Notes under the pieces: generated by a model
Seen by the model: only the letters and a program-made list of their open reading frames with translations
The model's database searches: none
What the model was told of the DNA's origin: nothing
Source of the DNA: DASPFV01 sp035620975
GTDB lineage: Bacteria; Acidobacteriota; Vicinamibacteria; Vicinamibacterales; 2-12-FULL-66-21
Reading direction: 5' to 3'
NCBI GenBank assembly: GCA_035620975.1
Contig: DASPFV010000266.1
Span: 1-17,967, forward strand
Length of the DNA: 17,967 nucleotides
Program-made: the position numbers and the translations under genes
In this document: piece after piece, positions 1 through 7,155 of the stretch
Numbering within the stretch: position 1 is the stretch's first letter
Layout: every line of letters begins with the position of its first letter

Positions 1-217
1 GTCCAGTGACTTGCCGCGTCACGCGTCGAACTGCATCGCTGAGGTCGATCCTGCTGGACTCGATGTCCACCTCCGACGCTCGGTGTACACCAGGTGCGGG
101 AGCAGTCCCCGCGGCGCGAGGCGCTCCGACCGGCCGAAGACCCTGGATCGGTTGAGCGCCGTCGCGCAGGACGTCGAAGCCGCGCTTCCACGCGGGTGAG
201 TGTAATGTAGCGTGCAT
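1..217 (-). other. Possible partial ORF running off the window start (uncertain)
   Basis: A minus-strand frame opens at an ATG at 217-215 and stays open to the window edge, about 72 codons. Its codons mostly end in G or C, and stretches such as WKRGFDVLRDG and RIDLSDAVRRVTRQVTG look protein-like, but I recognise no family. The ATG sits in a GCATGC palindrome that also contains the plus-strand start at 216. A plus-strand frame (11-199) is open over the same bases with similar codon bias, so strand choice is unsafe. It could be the start of a divergent gene or noise between genes. Confidence 0.2.
203..208 (+). promoter_or_regulatory. -10-like hexamer before the PD40 gene
   Basis: TAATGT lies 7 nt upstream of the ATG at 216 and there is no Shine-Dalgarno sequence between them. 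With the usual 6-8 nt from the -10 box to the transcription start, the mRNA would begin at or very near the ATG. No convincing -35 box is visible. The same arrangement recurs before other genes here. Confidence 0.4.
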
Positions 218-2063
218 GCCGCTGACCCGGGTTCCGTGGCCGCGCGTGACGCTCGTCGCCGTGTGCGTCGCAACCCTTGCGCTCGCGGCCGTACTGACGG
301 TCCGCCGGGTCGCGCCGCGCGAGGTACGACGCTTCGAGCATGTGCTGCCGGAGGCGCAGGCGTTCAGGAACAACGGCCGGCCCGTGATGGCTGTCTCGCC
401 CGATGGCCGCGCCTTCGTCTTCGCGACGCCCGAGGGACTCTACGTCCGGTCCATGGATGCGCTCGACGCGCGGCTGCTCGCGGACACCGAGACGGCCCTC
501 GGCAACCCGTTCTTCTCGCCCGACAGCCGGTCGATCGCCTACTTCGACGGCCGGTTGATACGCGTTCCGGCGGCAGGCGGATCGCCCGTGGTGATTTGCA
601 CGACCCCCGGTCCGGTGTTCGGCGCGAGCTGGGGCGTGGACGACCAGATCCTGTTCGGACAGCCTGGAGGCGTCATGCGTGTCTCCGCCGACGGCGGCAC
701 ACCGACGCTCGTCATCCCGACGGCAGAAGGCGAGCAGGCGTACGGCCCGCGGCAGCTGCCTGGCGGAGATCGCGTGCTCTTCACCGTGACCCGCGTGTCC
801 GGTTCCAGTCGGTGGGATCAGGCGGAGATTGTCGTCCAGTCCGTTTCGAGCGACGAGCGCACGGTCCTCGTGCGTGGCGGCAGTGACGCCCGCTACGTCT
901 CGACCGGCCACCTCGTCTACGCGCAGGGCGACACGTTGTTCGCGATCGGGTTCGATGCCGGACGTCGCCGCGTGATCGGTGAACGCGTGCCCATCGTACG
1001 GGGCCTCGCCCGCGCCGGCGATCCCGCCGTCAACACCGGTGCCGCGAACTACGATGTGTCGGACGACGGCACGCTCGTGTACGTGAGGGCCGACTCGCCC
1101 GGCGACTTCCCTTCCCCGCGTCTGGAAACGTCCATTCCGCCCGGCACGCTCGTGTGGGTCGACCGCAGGGGACGCGAGGAAGCGCTCGGAACTCCGCCCC
1201 GCGCGTACGTGTACCCACGACTCTCGCCCGACGGCGCTCGAGTGGCCGTCGACAGCCGCGACGACGCGCTGGACGTCTGGATCTGGGACGTCGCGCGCCG
1301 CACGCTGACGCCGCTGACGTTCCACCCGGCGCTGGACGCGTCACCGGTGTGGGCGCCGGACGGCCGACGCGTGGTTTTCTCGTCCGCGCGCGCCGGCGGT
1401 TCGCTGAACCTGTACTGGCAACCGTCGAACGGCACCGGCACGCTCGACCGGCTGACCGACAGCACGCACGTGCAGCGCGCACTCGGCTTCACGCCCGACG
1501 GCCGCCGCCTGCTGCTCGCCGACAGTGCGTCGAGCCGCGAGCCGCCGGATCTGGCCCTGCTGTCACTCGATGGCGAACGGCCAGTGACCTGGGTGACACG
1601 AACGCCCTTCTCCGAGTTCGGCGCGGAGATCTCTCCGGACGGCCGCTGGCTGGCGTACGAGTCGGATCCGTCCGGGCAGCGGGAGATCCACGTCCGAGCG
1701 TTCGCCGACGCCGATGGGGATGGCTGGCTCGTCTCCGCGGGCGGTGGATCGCAGCCGCTCTGGTCGCACGACGGACGCGAGCTCTTCTACCTCGCCCCGG
1801 ATGGAACTCTCATGTCGGCGGCTGTCGACGCCATCCGGGATGGCGCACCCTTCAGGACTGGACCGCCGTCACCGGTCATCGCCCCGGGCCCGTATCGCGC
1901 GCGAAGCGGAACGCAGGCCGGCCGCACGTACGATGTCTCGCCGGACGGGGGGCGCTTTCTCCGAATCAAGGTCGAAGGCGGCGCGGTGGCTCGCGGTCCC
2001 AGAAGCCTCGTCGTGGTGCAGAACTGGGCCGAGGAGCTGAAACGGCTCGTGCCGCGGGATTGA
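216..2063 (+). CDS. Membrane-anchored PD40/TolB-type beta-propeller protein, kinase-less
   Basis: The 615-residue product starts with a short basic segment and one hydrophobic helix (about residues 11-29), then a long periplasmic-type region of propeller repeats. At least eight blades carry SPDGR-like PD40 motifs, for example AVSPDGR near 59, FFSPDSR, RLSPDGA, VWAPDGR, GFTPDGR, EISPDGR, LWSHDGR and DVSPDGG. The C-terminus ends in VVVQNWAEELKR, a tail typical of acidobacterial kinase-PD40 receptors and close to the VVQNWRP end of the kinase at 15072. It looks exactly like the sensor half of such a receptor beginning at its transmembrane helix, with no kinase domain in the preceding 215 bp. It may be a working stand-alone sensor or a 5'-truncated gene. 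The frame is intact throughout, which favours function. The ligand is unknown. Confidence 0.85.
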   Translation: MPLTRVPWPRVTLVAVCVATLALAAVLTVRRVAPREVRRFEHVLPEAQAFRNNGRPVMAVSPDGRAFVFATPEGLYVRSMDALDARLLADTETALGNPFFSPDSRSIAYFDGRLIRVPAAGGSPVVICTTPGPVFGASWGVDDQILFGQPGGVMRVSADGGTPTLVIPTAEGEQAYGPRQLPGGDRVLFTVTRVSGSSRWDQAEIVVQSVSSDERTVLVRGGSDARYVSTGHLVYAQGDTLFAIGFDAGRRRVIGERVPIVRGLARAGDPAVNTGAANYDVSDDGTLVYVRADSPGDFPSPRLETSIPPGTLVWVDRRGREEALGTPPRAYVYPRLSPDGARVAVDSRDDALDVWIWDVARRTLTPLTFHPALDASPVWAPDGRRVVFSSARAGGSLNLYWQPSNGTGTLDRLTDSTHVQRALGFTPDGRRLLLADSASSREPPDLALLSLDGERPVTWVTRTPFSEFGAEISPDGRWLAYESDPSGQREIHVRAFADADGDGWLVSAGGGSQPLWSHDGRELFYLAPDGTLMSAAVDAIRDGAPFRTGPPSPVIAPGPYRARSGTQAGRTYDVSPDGGRFLRIKVEGGAVARGPRSLVVVQNWAEELKRLVPRD

Positions 2064-2079
2064 TGGATCGCCGCCATCA
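2061..2079 (+). terminator. Short hairpin at the PD40 gene stop codon
   Basis: TGATGG and CCATCA form a perfect 6-bp inverted repeat with a 7-nt loop, starting inside the stop codon. There is no T-tract after it, so it is at best a weak terminator. Confidence 0.2.
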
Positions 2080-2199
2080 GAGCGCGGCCGACATGCGCGC
2101 GGACCTCCTGCGGGTCGCGCGCGAGACCGGCGTGCGGCACGCGAGCTCCGGAACCGTGGCTTCGGGCGCGCCAGCGAGGGGAGCACCCGCGCCGGGCGC

Positions 2200-2522
2200 C
2201 TGTCGATCGCCGCGGCGTCTCCCGGGGTGAAGGCGGCCGGAGCGGTCCAGTTCCCGCCGCTCCGCAGAGCAACCTGTGGCACTGGCTTCTGGCATGAAGA
2301 GAACGTGGCAGGGCGCGACGGTCGCGCATCCATCCACAGAGTGCGCCTTCGTGAGTCGCGGGTACTTTGCAGCCATGGGCATTCCGGTCCTGGAGGGCCG
2401 TCCGCTCGATCGCCGCGACTGCACGGGGACCGCTCGTGCTGGTGGTGAACGAAGCGTTTGCACAGCAGTACTTTCCTGAAGGCCGTGTGATCGGGCGCCG
2501 CCTTCTCGTCCAGGCGACGCCG
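2200..2522 (+). pseudogene. ADOP/MacB-FtsX-type ABC permease remnant, frameshifted
   Basis: Three plus-strand frames in succession carry pieces of the periplasmic (MacB_PCD-type) domain of an acidobacterial duplicated orphan permease. First comes SPGVKAAGAVQFPPL (about 2218-2262). A second frame carries FVSRGYFAAMGIPVLEGR (about 2349-2402) followed by LDRRD. A third carries LVLVVNEAFAQQYFPEGR then VIGRRL (about 2437-2508). In intact members these lie on one line in this order and spacing, so at least two small indels have broken the gene. The membrane helices and the rest of the roughly 800-residue protein are missing. It sits between two unrelated genes, so this is a dead fragment from an old insertion or deletion. 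Homology is recalled from the family pattern, not computed. Confidence 0.75.
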
Positions 2523-2623
2523 CTGCGTTCGTGGAACCGGCCGGCCTCCCAGCTTCCGGCGGTCGCTGGTGGCCCTCATGTTCGGTGCGAACGCGAGGAC
2601 GGCGCGGTGGACTGGATGGGCAC

Positions 2624-3247
2624 TCAGGCCGATTGCGTGGCGGTCCAGCGGCCCCGGACGTCGACATCCGGAAGCTCGAGCTCGAGCGCCGCAATCTCGC
2701 GCGTGAGCAGGTGCTCGTCGAGTGCATCGCCGCTGCGCCGGATGGCCGTGCGCGCGTCCTCGACGTCCCGCTCGCGTGTCGACAGCACCTTGAAGAGAAT
2801 GAAGTCCTCGAGGGAGAGGAGACGCACACGCGTGGCGCGCAGGGGCACGACGACGGCCCGCCGGACCGCCAGCTCCGCGTACCGCTGGCTCCGGGGGCGA
2901 ACGAGATCGACGGTGTTCAGCCCGGTGCTCGGCCCCGACGCGATCACGGTGAGGCGCGACACAAGAAGCCCGCCGAATCGCACGTTCTCGAACGTAATCG
3001 ACGCCTGAACGCCGAGGGCGTTCAAGGCTGCCCCGGCGGCTGCCACGGAGACGTCCACGACGGCCAGATCCGCATCGCGTGTCTCACGCGGCTCGCCATA
3101 CACGGCGGTCAGCAGTCCGCCGTAGAGAGCGTACCGATGTCCGGCGGCCTCGAACCCCTCAGCCGCGAGCAGGGCGACGGTCGTCGGGTCGGTCAGGTCC
3201 ACGTCGGCGGTCCGCCAGGACACGCTCCCCCACGGTGCGCCATTCAA
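2624..3247 (-). CDS. Nucleotidyltransferase-fold protein (AbiEii/MNT-like)
   Basis: The 207-residue product has the nucleotidyltransferase core signature: YALYGGLLTAVYGEP then TRDADL (about residues 39-61), with Gly43-Gly44 and the acidic pair Asp58/Asp60. A possible third acidic residue is Asp114 in NTVDLV. The later segment LLSLEDFILFKVLSTRERD followed by VEDA (about 150-172) matches the helical part of AbiEii-like and DUF6036-like proteins, where a Lys-containing helix follows LxLEDLIxLK. Such proteins are often toxins that transfer nucleotides to tRNA or proteins, or act with a small partner. The ATG at 3247 lies inside a small ORF (3159-3326) in another frame. A GTG start at 3223 is an alternative, and a frameshifted fusion with the small ORF is also possible. 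Fold assignment is fairly secure; substrate is unknown. Confidence 0.7.
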   Translation of the reverse strand: MNGAPWGSVSWRTADVDLTDPTTVALLAAEGFEAAGHRYALYGGLLTAVYGEPRETRDADLAVVDVSVAAAGAALNALGVQASITFENVRFGGLLVSRLTVIASGPSTGLNTVDLVRPRSQRYAELAVRRAVVVPLRATRVRLLSLEDFILFKVLSTRERDVEDARTAIRRSGDALDEHLLTREIAALELELPDVDVRGRWTATQSA

Positions 3248-3326
3248 CGGTGCACCGCCGCAGCATCGCCCGCGTGCGGTCGGCCTCGGCGAGGCGGCGG
3301 GCCAGTTCCTCCTCGGTCATGCGCAT
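3159..3326 (-). CDS. Small hypothetical protein overlapping the nucleotidyltransferase gene
   Basis: A short reading frame starts MRMTEEELARRLAEADRTR and has a charged, helical N-terminal 30 residues. The downstream half overlaps the nucleotidyltransferase frame by 89 bp and is arginine-rich, so it may be only shadow sequence. A TATCAT hexamer lies 7 nt before the ATG at 3326, arguing that transcription starts here. Two readings are possible: a small partner gene (antitoxin-like position upstream of the enzyme), or the true N-terminus of the nucleotidyltransferase separated from it by a frameshift near 3220-3245. I recognise no family. Confidence 0.4.
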   Translation of the reverse strand: MRMTEEELARRLAEADRTRAMLRRCTVEWRTVGERVLADRRRGPDRPDDRRPARG

Positions 3327-3333
3327 ACCGCGA

Positions 3334-3339
3334 ATGATA
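3334..3339 (-). promoter_or_regulatory. -10-like hexamer for the nucleotidyltransferase locus
   Basis: On the minus strand TATCAT ends 7 nt before the ATG at 3326, with no ribosome-binding site between. This fits a leaderless transcript covering the small ORF and the nucleotidyltransferase. No clear -35 box is seen. Confidence 0.4.
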
Positions 3340-3706
3340 GTGCAGGTCGCGTGCGGCGACGCGCCGGACGCGGACGCCGGCCTCGAGTCCGCCGGCGAGC
3401 CGGAAAGCCTCCGTCCGCGTGTCCAGGGGTCGCACGCGGAGCACGCCTCTTCAGCGCCATCGCGACGTCTGGAGGACGGCTCCTGCGACTGACATCTCCC
3501 TGACCTTGTCAATCGGTCACCGCTGCTCCGCCGTCCGGCCCGCCTGCCGTCACGGGCGAGGAACCCCGCCGTGCCCCGGCGCGTCAGCTCCCCTTCGGGC
3601 CCCGGAATGGGATCGTTCGGTCGGCCGGCTGTCGACCCGCATGGCGAATCGCGCGGCCTTTGCCTGCTCCTCCGTCTGCAGCCTCCTGCGCCGGCGGAAG
3701 GGACGC
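3340..3706. other. Divergent intergenic region, no confident gene
   Basis: About 370 bp separate the divergent nucleotidyltransferase locus and the kinase at 3722. A minus-strand stretch (about 3330-3444) has coding-like codon use and reads LDTRTEAFRLAGGLEAG, perhaps the tail of a lost gene, but I recognise nothing. The plus-strand frame that is open upstream of 3722 has no kinase-like sequence and is judged non-coding. Confidence 0.4.
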
Positions 3707-3712
3707 TATGCT
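3707..3712 (+). promoter_or_regulatory. -10-like hexamer before the kinase at 3722
   Basis: TATGCT lies 9 nt before the ATG at 3722 and no Shine-Dalgarno sequence intervenes. It supports ATG 3722 as the start over the longer open frame reaching back to 3419, and implies a 5' leader of only a few nucleotides. Confidence 0.45.
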
Positions 3713-3721
3713 ATACGCGCG

Positions 3722-6346
3722 ATGACGGACGACGACGCCGCCGCAACCCGGCTGGAGACGAAAGGGCCTGCCGCCGCGGTTTCCGCGGCGCGCACCTTCG
3801 ACGACGGCGGGTTTACGCCCGGAGTCGTGCTGCAGGGTCGCTATCGGATCGTCGGCCTCATCGGACGCGGTGGCATGGGCGAAGTGTACCGGGCGCAGGA
3901 TCTCAAGCTCGGTCAGGCGGTTGCGCTCAAGTTCCTGCCGGAGGAATTCGGCCGCGATCCGGCGCGCCTCGAACGGTTTCTCAACGAGGTCCGGATTGCG
4001 CGACAGATCTCGCATCCCAACGTCTGCCGCGTCTACGACGTCGACGACGTGGACGGCCGTCACTTCCTGTCGATGGAGTTCGTCGACGGCGAGGATCTCG
4101 CGTCGCTGCTGCGGCGCATCGGGCGCCTGCCGCCCGACAAGGGCCTGGAAGTCGCGAGGCAGGTGTGCGCAGGGCTTGCCGCGGCGCACGACCGGGGCGT
4201 CCTGCATCGCGATCTGAAGCCGGCCAACATCATGCTCGACGGCCGCGGCCAGGCGCGGCTCGCCGATTTCGGTCTCGCCGCGGCTGCCGACGACGTGGGC
4301 TCGGGCGACGTGGCCGGCACCCCGGCATACATGGCTCCCGAGCAGCTGGAGGGACAGGAACTCTCCACGAAGACCGACATCTATGCCCTCGGTCTGGTGC
4401 TGCACGAACTGTTCACGGGCAGGCGCGTGTTCGACGGCGCCTCGATCCAGGATCTGCGGGAGCAGCACCGGAGCCGATCGGGGTCGAGCTCCACGATCAC
4501 GAGCGTTCCCGAGATAGAGCCGGCGGTCGAACGGGTCATCCGCCGGTGCCTCGAACCGGACCCGCGGAACCGGCCGCCGTCCGCGCTGGCCGTCGCCGCT
4601 GCCCTGCCGGGAGGCGACCCGCTCGCAGCGGCGCTGGCCGCTGGCGAAACTCCGTCACCCGAGCTGGTCGCGCAGGCGGGAGCCGAAGGAAGGCTGGCTC
4701 CGGCGGTTGCCTGGGGATTGCTCGTGGCCATCGTCGTCGGCGTGATGGCAACGGCATGGCTCGCCGACCGCGTCAGGATCTACCGGCTGGTATCGGGAAT
4801 GCGGTCGCCGGAAGTGCTTGCCGCGCGTGCCGAGGATCTGCTCGACGCGCTCGGCTACGGCGAGGCGCGGTTCGACCGTATTTACGGGCTCAACCGCAAC
4901 TTCGGGCTGATGGGATACGTGACGGAGAGCGACAGGCGGCACGATCGATGGGAGCGTGTTGCCGCGCAGGACCTGCCGGCCGTGCAGTTCTGGTATCGAC
5001 AGAGTCCGGGTCCGCTGATCCCCCTCGCTTCCGGGAATCCCGACCCCGACGACCCGCCGCTGCTCACTCCCGCAATGGTATCCGTCGAACTCTCGCCGCG
5101 CGGCCGTCTGGTGGCCTTCCGGGCTGTCCCCCCGCACCGCTATGAAGGCGAACCGCACGGCGCGGCGGACTGGTCGCCGCTGTTCAAGGCTGCAGGGGTG
5201 GACCCGGGCACGCTCGTTTCAGTGGCACCGGTGCGCACGCCTCCAACCTTCGCCGACACCGTGGTCGCCTGGCAGGGACCGTATCCCGGCCGCCCCGAGT
5301 GGACCATGCGGCTCGAAGCCGCATCGTATCGGGCACGGCCGGTCTGGTTCGTGGTCGCCGGCCCGTGGGAGCGGACGCCCGGCCCGGACCAGGACGCCGG
5401 GCCGGCGTCGCAGAGCGCGTTCACGAGGATCGCGCAACTGGGACGGTTCGGCGTGCAGGCGCTGGCTCTCGTCGCCGGCGCCTGGCTGGCGCGCCGGAAC
5501 GTTCGCGCAGGCCGCGCCGATTTCAGTGGTGCCGTCAGGGTGGCGCTGTGGACCGGCGGGGCTCTTCTGCTCTCGAGCCTCGTCTCGACGCATTACGCAG
5601 GGACCATTTCGGACGTCTGGGGACGCTTGCTGCAGCAGCTCGGCTTCATCCTGTTCTGGAGCATCCTGATCTGGATGGACTACCTCGCCCTCGAGCCGTT
5701 CGTGCGTCGTCGATGGCCAGAGGCCATGATCTCGTGGACGCGCCTGCTCGGGGGACGGGTCGGCGATCCGCTCGTCGCGCGCGACATCCTGATTGGACTG
5801 GCCGGGGGCTTCGTGATCGTGTTGCTCGGCGACATGGTTGCGATGCTGCCGGAATGGCTCGGGCAGCTGCCGCTCATGCCCCGGGGAACCGGCTCGATGA
5901 TGCGGACGCTCGGGCCGGTGAGCCTGTTCGCCGGCGAGCTTCTGCGGCGTCCGTCCCGCATCCTGCTCGACTCGATGGTGATGCTCTTCACGATCCTGCT
6001 GGCGCACGCCGTCCTGCGGAATCGCTGGGCAGCCACTGCCGTCACGATGGCGATTTTCGCCGCCATCGCGCTCGACTCCGGGGACATGACCGGTTCGATC
6101 CTCCGAAGCGTCATCCTGGTCGGAGCGCTGGTCCTCCTCCTCTCACGGTTCGGCGTCCTCGCCTATGTGGCGGCGTGGTTCGTGATCTTCGCGATCTTCG
6201 ACCTGCCCCTCTCGCTCGACACCTCGGCGTGGTACGCCGCGCGCAGTGCGATCAGCGCCTCGATGCTGCTGGCGCTGGCTGGATGGGCATGCTACCGCTC
6301 GCTCGCGCACGGGCCGGTACTCGGGCTGCGTCCATCCCATCGGTGA
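3722..6346 (+). CDS. Ser/Thr protein kinase fused to a polytopic membrane domain
   Basis: The 874-residue product begins with a Hanks-type (PknB-like) kinase domain, about residues 41-295. The glycine loop GRGGMG (48-53), ATP-binding Lys70, helix-C Glu89, HRDLKPAN (Asp164, Lys166, Asn169), DFG (Asp182) and APE (205-207) are all present, so it should be active. A linker, PGGDPLAAALAAGETPSPE (about 296-314), is a motif I associate with acidobacterial kinases. One transmembrane helix follows (about 327-347), then an extracytoplasmic region to about 570, then roughly eight more hydrophobic helices to the C-terminus, including the loop LEPFVRRRWPEAMISWTRLL. The kinase end would be cytoplasmic. The polytopic domain is neither PASTA nor PD40 and has no function I can name; it may sense membrane state or a lipophilic signal. 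It is divergent from the nucleotidyltransferase locus and converges on the sigma operon. Confidence 0.92.
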   Translation: MTDDDAAATRLETKGPAAAVSAARTFDDGGFTPGVVLQGRYRIVGLIGRGGMGEVYRAQDLKLGQAVALKFLPEEFGRDPARLERFLNEVRIARQISHPNVCRVYDVDDVDGRHFLSMEFVDGEDLASLLRRIGRLPPDKGLEVARQVCAGLAAAHDRGVLHRDLKPANIMLDGRGQARLADFGLAAAADDVGSGDVAGTPAYMAPEQLEGQELSTKTDIYALGLVLHELFTGRRVFDGASIQDLREQHRSRSGSSSTITSVPEIEPAVERVIRRCLEPDPRNRPPSALAVAAALPGGDPLAAALAAGETPSPELVAQAGAEGRLAPAVAWGLLVAIVVGVMATAWLADRVRIYRLVSGMRSPEVLAARAEDLLDALGYGEARFDRIYGLNRNFGLMGYVTESDRRHDRWERVAAQDLPAVQFWYRQSPGPLIPLASGNPDPDDPPLLTPAMVSVELSPRGRLVAFRAVPPHRYEGEPHGAADWSPLFKAAGVDPGTLVSVAPVRTPPTFADTVVAWQGPYPGRPEWTMRLEAASYRARPVWFVVAGPWERTPGPDQDAGPASQSAFTRIAQLGRFGVQALALVAGAWLARRNVRAGRADFSGAVRVALWTGGALLLSSLVSTHYAGTISDVWGRLLQQLGFILFWSILIWMDYLALEPFVRRRWPEAMISWTRLLGGRVGDPLVARDILIGLAGGFVIVLLGDMVAMLPEWLGQLPLMPRGTGSMMRTLGPVSLFAGELLRRPSRILLDSMVMLFTILLAHAVLRNRWAATAVTMAIFAAIALDSGDMTGSILRSVILVGALVLLLSRFGVLAYVAAWFVIFAIFDLPLSLDTSAWYAARSAISASMLLALAGWACYRSLAHGPVLGLRPSHR

Positions 6347-6400
6347 CGTCGATGACAGCGGGGGGATGCTACCAACAGCGAGTCGGCCCTCTCGGCGGAA

Positions 6401-6709
6401 TCACCGGCCGTCGGACAACGCCCGAAGCGCGTCGATCACCTCGGGAATGCGGTCCAGGTTCCACAGAAGGATGCCGGCGACCAGCAGCACCTGAGCCGTG
6501 CCCATCGCAATGCCCACTTTGGCCCACGACCGTCGTGCCGGCAGCGCCGGCGGAGGGTTGTGGCTGAGAGCCTTGAGTCCGAGGACGATCGCGAGAATCG
6601 ATTTCTCGAATCCGAGAAAGTTGACGAAGCTCAGGAATCCAATCACCAGCGCCACGGTGGCGTACGTATAACGTTGGGCGAGGACGACGTCGGATTCGCT
6701 CGAGTTCAT
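6401..6709 (-). CDS. Small membrane protein, third gene of the sigma operon
   Basis: This 102-residue protein has a hydrophobic segment at about 16-34, a short one at 37-47 containing LAIVLGLKAL, and a clear helix at about 65-84 (VGIAMGTAQVLLVAGILLW). The arrangement resembles DUF4190-type two-helix membrane proteins, but the match is general. The ATG at 6709 overlaps the anti-sigma stop by 4 nt (ATGA), so the two are translationally coupled. Its position suggests it assists the anti-sigma factor or belongs to the stress output. It ends 54 bp from the convergent kinase gene. Confidence 0.7.
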   Translation of the reverse strand: MNSSESDVVLAQRYTYATVALVIGFLSFVNFLGFEKSILAIVLGLKALSHNPPPALPARRSWAKVGIAMGTAQVLLVAGILLWNLDRIPEVIDALRALSDGR

Positions 6710-7155
6710 GAGAGGCGCTCCTGCCGAAAGTAGTGCGGTGAGGCGCGAAGGGCGAACGGATCGCCGGCGAGGCGCCACAACACGAAGGCGACCGAGGCGA
6801 GGGGCACGATCGAGTTCACGACCGGCGCGGGCAGGTCGAGGAGCAGCTGGCCGAGACGCCACGCCACGAGCACGACGCCCAACGCGAGGAACACACGATG
6901 GTCGTGGCCCTCCCGACTCGTCAGTCCGGCGATGTCAGGCTCGAGCCTTGTCCAGAGATCCACCTCGAGCCGTTCGTACTCGAGACGAGCCAGATCGCGG
7001 TTGAGACGCGAGATCGCGGTAATCGCTGCGAGACATGCCGGACATGCGCTCACGTGCTCGTCGATGTCGCTGTTCGCGATGGTGGCGGTCTCGGCGTCCA
7101 GTCGAGCCCACACCGCCCTCCGGACGTCCTCGCAGGGCAGGCTTCGCTTCGTCAT
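6706..7155 (-). CDS. Zinc-finger anti-sigma factor, membrane-bound
   Basis: The 149-residue product carries an N-terminal zf-HC2/ZAS zinc motif: Cys8, then His34-x3-Cys38-x2-Cys41 in DEHVSACPACLAAI. This motif defines anti-sigma factors that bind ECF sigma factors. An arginine-rich amphipathic stretch follows (about 50-75), then two hydrophobic segments (about 88-106 and 111-128). The sigma-binding zinc domain would be cytoplasmic and the protein tethered to the inner membrane. The start was chosen as ATG 7155 because it overlaps the sigma stop (TGATG); the frame is open further upstream, but that sequence lies inside the sigma gene. The domain after the helices is short, so any signal probably acts within the membrane or through the partner at 6401-6709. 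Confidence 0.85.
   Translation of the reverse strand: MTKRSLPCEDVRRAVWARLDAETATIANSDIDEHVSACPACLAAITAISRLNRDLARLEYERLEVDLWTRLEPDIAGLTSREGHDHRVFLALGVVLVAWRLGQLLLDLPAPVVNSIVPLASVAFVLWRLAGDPFALRASPHYFRQERLS

Noticed and set aside
2064..2199. Plus-strand stretch reading ADLLRVARETGVR, reminiscent of an AbiEii N-terminus
   Set aside because: The similarity covers about a dozen residues and stops at once; too short to call a gene or fragment.
1154..2230. 358-codon plus-strand frame overlapping the PD40 gene
   Set aside because: Arginine-rich shadow frame; the PD40 frame has regular SPDGR repeats.
3419..3721. N-terminal extension of the kinase back to 3419
   Set aside because: The extension has no kinase-like or targeting sequence, and a TATGCT box directly before ATG 3722 places transcription start inside the claimed extension.
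5219..6007. 262-codon minus-strand open frame under the kinase membrane domain
   Set aside because: Composition is His/Arg/Pro/Glu-rich without helices or motifs, and the sense strand encodes a coherent membrane domain.
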